Origin: Candidatus Hydrogenedentota bacterium
GTDB taxonomy: Bacteria > Hydrogenedentota > Hydrogenedentia > Hydrogenedentales > SLHB01
Assembly: GCA_016934125.1 (NCBI GenBank)
Contig: JAFGTL010000323.1
Span: 1 to 9,551, forward strand
Direction of reading: 5' to 3'
DNA: 9,551 bases
Part shown: positions 7,479 through 9,551 of the stretch, one piece after another
How the letters are laid out: every line of letters begins with the position of its first letter
Position numbering within the stretch: position 1 is the first letter of the stretch
Translations under genes and position numbers: made by a program
The notes under the pieces: generated by a model
Databases searched by the model: none
What the model saw: the letters and a program-made list of their open reading frames with translations, nothing else
What the model was told of the DNA's origin: nothing

Positions 7479-8240
7479 TTACTTCCGGAACCTGCGGATC
7501 GCCATCCCCGCGATACCAAGTCCCAGAAGCACCATCGAACTCGGCTCGGGCACAATCCGCAACTCAAACAGGAAATCGTTGAAGTCCTGATGGCTGATGT
7601 TCTCGCCCTCGACCTCGAGTTCGAACGGCAGATCCTCAACCACCACCAGCCACGTGTTCTCGATGGGCGTGTAAAAGAACGCAATATGGATATCGTCCGC
7701 CGTGTAGCCGACGGGGTCGTTTCGATCCGCCTCCGAATACCACGTGAACTCCGTGTCCCACTCCGGGCGCGGATCGAATGCGTAGTCCGCCACCCCGAAC
7801 GTCTCCGTCGCGGTGAACGTCCCCGTCATCCCCAGCCCGCGCAAGTCGCCCAACCCCGCCCACACATTCGTCACCGGCGCAAGCACACTGTAGTCCACCA
7901 CCGCGTTCCCGTACTCGTCCACGGTGTACACGCCGATGTCCTGCGTGAAGAAGGCGTTCATCCACGCGGCTTCCAGTTCGAACGTAATCGATTCGCCCTC
8001 TCCCAGCGTCCACAACTCGATGTCGAACTCGTACGCGAGCATGTCGTTGTTGTCGGTCGCGAGCCACTGCGACTGCGGCAGCGACTCCCAGTCCACGCCC
8101 AGATACAACTCGTTATAGATACGCCAGAGCAGGATTTCGCCGGTCCCCGTCGAATCGTACGACAGCGGAACCGTCGCCATGGCCGGGGCCGCTACCAACG
8201 CCACCACCGCCATCCCCGCCAACGCCTTGTGCAGCCTCAT
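7479..8240 (-). CDS. Secreted PEP-CTERM sorting-domain protein with DUF4114-like C-terminal region
   Basis: 253 residues from the ATG at 8240. This start is chosen because AGGAG lies nine bases upstream and a clean signal peptide begins there (MRLHKALAGMAVVALVAAPAMA, likely cleaved after AMA at residue 22); the same frame is open up to 8303, but that extension has no signal character. The mature part is acidic, rich in Trp, Tyr and Phe, free of Cys and predicted mostly beta. Near the end, VVVEDLP (199-205) and DFNDFLFEL (219-227) resemble the signature of DUF4114, common in exported PEP-CTERM proteins. The C-terminus is a typical PEP-CTERM tag: VPEPSS (230-235), a short hydrophobic helix (MVLLGLGIAGMAI) and the basic end RRFRK. 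In this system exosortase recognises and processes the tag, and the protein goes to the surface or EPS matrix. Monocistronic: own sigma-54 promoter upstream and a terminator downstream. The exact function of the mature domain is not recognised. Confidence 0.92.
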   Translation of the reverse strand: MRLHKALAGMAVVALVAAPAMATVPLSYDSTGTGEILLWRIYNELYLGVDWESLPQSQWLATDNNDMLAYEFDIELWTLGEGESITFELEAAWMNAFFTQDIGVYTVDEYGNAVVDYSVLAPVTNVWAGLGDLRGLGMTGTFTATETFGVADYAFDPRPEWDTEFTWYSEADRNDPVGYTADDIHIAFFYTPIENTWLVVVEDLPFELEVEGENISHQDFNDFLFELRIVPEPSSMVLLGLGIAGMAIRRFRK

Positions 8241-8249
8241 TTCCGCAAT

Positions 8250-8254
8250 CTCCT
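8250..8254 (-). promoter_or_regulatory. Ribosome binding site deciding the PEP-CTERM protein start
   Basis: AGGAG (within GAGGAGA on the minus strand) nine bases before the ATG at 8240. It places the start directly before the signal peptide rather than at the far end of the open frame (8303). Confidence 0.8.
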
Positions 8255-8265
8255 CAGTTGGAGCC

Positions 8266-8313
8266 AACCCGATGCACCCATACCGGGTTAACGTTTCAGC
8301 CATTCATCTGGCT
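8266..8313 (-). repeat. Two hairpins in the leader of the PEP-CTERM mRNA
   Basis: First in the transcript, AGCCA/TGGCT (8309-8313 with 8298-8302) around a 6-base loop. Then AACCCG/CGGGTT (8284-8289 with 8266-8271) around a 12-base loop. A competing short stem (GTTG/CAAC around 8257-8268) overlaps the second hairpin and ends beside the ribosome binding site. They match no riboswitch I recognise, and could be incidental. Confidence 0.35.
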
Positions 8314-8375
8314 CTCGCTCTCGCACCTACGCTTGATCGCGCCGAGCCCAGTGCAGAACTTCTTCTTCTATACTA

Positions 8376-8391
8376 AGCAGGATATGTGCCA
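8376..8391 (-). promoter_or_regulatory. Sigma-54 (-24/-12) promoter of the PEP-CTERM gene
   Basis: On the minus strand the sequence is TGGCACATATCCTGCT. Compared with the consensus TGGCAC-N5-TTGCW it matches every conserved base except the first T of TTGC, and the GG and GC are correctly spaced. Predicted start is about 8366, giving a leader of about 125 nt. Two sigma-54 activators are encoded on either side of this gene, which supports the call. Confidence 0.82.
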
Positions 8392-8463
8392 AAGGTGATC
8401 CTGCGCCGTAACAAATTGCGAATAATCAAGTTAACCGACAAATCGCCCAGATAATCCGACCAA

Positions 8464-8490
8464 AAACCTGGTTCCTTTGTACCCAGGTTT
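8464..8490. repeat. 8-bp perfect inverted repeat AAACCTGG/CCAGGTTT
   Basis: Arms at 8464-8471 and 8483-8490 with an 11-base centre; the middle lies about 85 bp upstream of the sigma-54 -24 element. Size and position suit a dimeric regulator or activator site; a DNA or RNA hairpin is the alternative. Confidence 0.5.
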
Positions 8491-8504
8491 GTCACCGTTG
8501 ACAA
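8489..8504. promoter_or_regulatory. Candidate activator (enhancer) site TTGTCA-N4-TGACAA
   Basis: A perfect palindrome with 6-base arms (TTGTCACCGTTGACAA) about 98-113 bp upstream of the -24 element, the range expected for an enhancer bound by a sigma-54 activator with a Fis-type helix-turn-helix. The half-site GACAA recurs at 8437-8441, 63 bp away, or about six helical turns. The binding protein is inferred to be EBP1 or EBP2. Confidence 0.5.
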
Positions 8505-8763
8505 TTTGTTGATCCTCTCCGCCTGCCCGTATCACCCCACTCGCAGGTCCCGTACTCAGCAAGACCCCAGCGAACCCCCTCTCCCGCGCCTTGCTTGAGA
8601 CCCTCCGCACCCATTCACCCCAAGACAGCGACAGTATACCTCAAGGCCGCCTCCCATTTCGATCAAAATCCTCGGCCTCGGGGAGCCGCACTTCCTGCCC
8701 TTTATCGACACGCGCCCGCCGTTTCTGAATCCGCGCGCCCCTGCCCTGGCGCCGAAACCCGCC

Positions 8764-9551
8764 CTATCGCGGCTGATCCAGGCCGTACTTCTCGATGCGC
8801 CGGCGCAGCGTCTGGTAGCTCATGCCCAGCGCCTCCGCAGCCTTGCGCCGGTTCCATTGGTTCCCCTCGAGGGCCTCCCGGATCCGATCCGCCTCCGGCG
8901 GCATATGCGCCCCCGCAGCGACCCGCACGTGCCGCGTCGGCTGGCGTCCCGGCGGCGATTCAGGCTGCCGTTCCGGCGGCTTCGGGCCCGTCTTCTGCTC
9001 GGCCGCGCTGTGCCGCGGAGACGGCAGCACCTTCTTGCCCAGCGCGAGCCACCGCTTGATCGTGCTCTCCAGTTCGCGCACGTTGCCGGGCCAGTTGTGC
9101 TCCGTCAGGGCCGCCAGTTCCTCCCCCGAGATCTCAAAATCCGCCTTCCCGCTGAACCGGCCATGCTTCTGGATGAAATGACGTACCAGAAGCGGGATAT
9201 CCTCCCGCCGGGCCGACAACGGCGGCACCCAGATGCACACCTCGTTCAGACGGAAGTACAAGTCATCCCGGAACGTCCCTTCCTTCGTCCGCTCCTCCAG
9301 ATCCGCGTTCGTCGCCGCGATGATCTGCACATCCACGTTGATATGGCGCCGGCCCCCGAGCTTGGTGAACTCCTTGTGCTCGATGACCTGCAGGAGTTTG
9401 GACTGCAAGTTGGCGTGCATGTCGCCAATCTCATCCAGGAAGATGATGCCCCGGTTCGCCAGTTCGAACCGGCCCGGCTTGCTCGACACCGCGCCCGTGA
9501 ACGCCCCCTTCTCGTAGCCGAACAACTCGCTCTCAAGAAGCTGCTCGGGCA
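8764..9551 (-). CDS. Sigma-54-dependent transcriptional activator (EBP2), partial, N-terminus beyond window
   Basis: The frame is open from the right edge to a TAG at 8764-8766, leaving 261 visible residues. It begins with PEQLLESELFGYE, so Walker A and anything before it are outside the window. Seen are GAFTGA, Walker B IIFLDE, IIAATN, YFRLNEV with the arginine-finger region, WPGNVREL, a Pro-rich linker and a Fis-type helix-turn-helix (WNRRKAAEALGMSYQTLRRRIEKYGL region). It should activate sigma-54 promoters; the nearest candidate is the one at 8376-8391, upstream of the next gene in the same direction. It is a paralogue of EBP1: the ends share WNRRKAA, SY and RRI..YGL, so the two may bind similar sites. 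Whether it has a receiver or other sensor domain cannot be seen here. A TTG at 9525 is not a real start, because the conserved AAA+ fold continues upstream of it. Confidence 0.92.
   Translation of the reverse strand, partial: PEQLLESELFGYEKGAFTGAVSSKPGRFELANRGIIFLDEIGDMHANLQSKLLQVIEHKEFTKLGGRRHINVDVQIIAATNADLEERTKEGTFRDDLYFRLNEVCIWVPPLSARREDIPLLVRHFIQKHGRFSGKADFEISGEELAALTEHNWPGNVRELESTIKRWLALGKKVLPSPRHSAAEQKTGPKPPERQPESPPGRQPTRHVRVAAGAHMPPEADRIREALEGNQWNRRKAAEALGMSYQTLRRRIEKYGLDQPR

Larger units (their letters stand above)
8410..8510. repeat. Distant 9-bp inverted repeat framing the presumed activator-binding region
   Basis: AACAAATTG (8410-8418) and its exact complement CAATTTGTT (8502-8510) are 83 bp apart and enclose the other inverted repeats of this region. 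The right arm overlaps a 12-of-13 match to an IHF site (8502-8514). It could be paired binding sites or a cruciform base. Confidence 0.45.
8241..8763. other. Intergenic regulatory region upstream of the PEP-CTERM gene
   Basis: 523 bp without a credible gene. From the PEP-CTERM gene outward it holds a ribosome binding site, a leader with predicted hairpins, a sigma-54 promoter (8376-8391), and an AT-richer block with several inverted repeats (8410-8510) suited to activator binding. The outer part (8520-8763) is GC-rich, and I find only weak stem-loops and no convincing terminator for EBP2. Confidence 0.7.

Noticed and set aside
8241..8303. Extension of the PEP-CTERM protein by 21 residues to a start at 8303
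   Set aside because: The extension lacks signal-peptide character and its own good ribosome binding site; AGGAG and a standard signal peptide fix the start at 8240.
8660..8690. Possible terminator after EBP2 (CGGC/GCCG stem followed by TTTT on the minus strand)
   Set aside because: The stem is only four pairs and the T-run is short and offset; too weak to call.
8595..9059. A 154-codon plus-strand frame overlapping the end of EBP2
   Set aside because: Pro/Ala/Arg/Ser-rich and mostly antisense to the EBP2 helix-turn-helix and linker; no domain or ribosome binding site.
1..9551. CRISPR array, tRNA, rRNA, insertion sequence or attachment site
   Set aside because: No regularly spaced repeats, RNA-gene signatures, transposase motifs or long terminal repeats were seen.

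Overview
All genes in this window lie on the minus strand, so they are read from right to left. DNA is GC-rich, and several start codons are GTG. The content is typical of a Gram-negative, exopolysaccharide (EPS) producing bacterium that carries the PEP-CTERM surface-protein system: an outer-membrane Wza-type exporter, a Wzc-type inner-membrane co-polymerase/kinase, a WecG/TagA glycosyltransferase, a TPR protein, two sigma-54 activators and one secreted PEP-CTERM protein. Planctomycetes-Verrucomicrobia-Lentisphaerae or Hydrogenedentota-type bacteria would fit, but no rRNA or phylogenetic marker is present, so the phylum is not settled.

Layout in transcription order. (1) 9551-8764: the 3' part of a sigma-54 activator (EBP2), running off the right edge. 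(2) 8763-8241: a 523-bp intergenic region with a near-consensus sigma-54 (-24/-12) promoter, upstream inverted repeats that could bind an activator, and a predicted structured leader of about 125 nt. (3) 8240-7479: a secreted protein with a signal peptide, a DUF4114-like end and a C-terminal PEP-CTERM sorting tag, followed by a strong intrinsic terminator. (4) 7397-7109: a sigma-70-type promoter (TTGCCT-N17-TATAAT) with a GAAC-N4-GTTC palindrome at the predicted transcription start. (5) 7108-1: a tightly packed operon of EBP1 (a receiver-less sigma-54 activator), the Wza-like lipoprotein, the Wzc-like co-polymerase/kinase, the WecG/TagA transferase and a membrane-anchored TPR protein that runs off the left edge.

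Inferred working model: the housekeeping promoter drives EBP1 together with the EPS assembly/export genes. EBP1 and/or its paralogue EBP2 then activate the sigma-54 promoter of the PEP-CTERM protein, coupling matrix polysaccharide synthesis to synthesis of a matrix or surface protein. The activator-to-promoter link is inferred from proximity and family knowledge. No exosortase, EPS polymerase, flippase or further glycosyltransferase is in the window; these must lie elsewhere.
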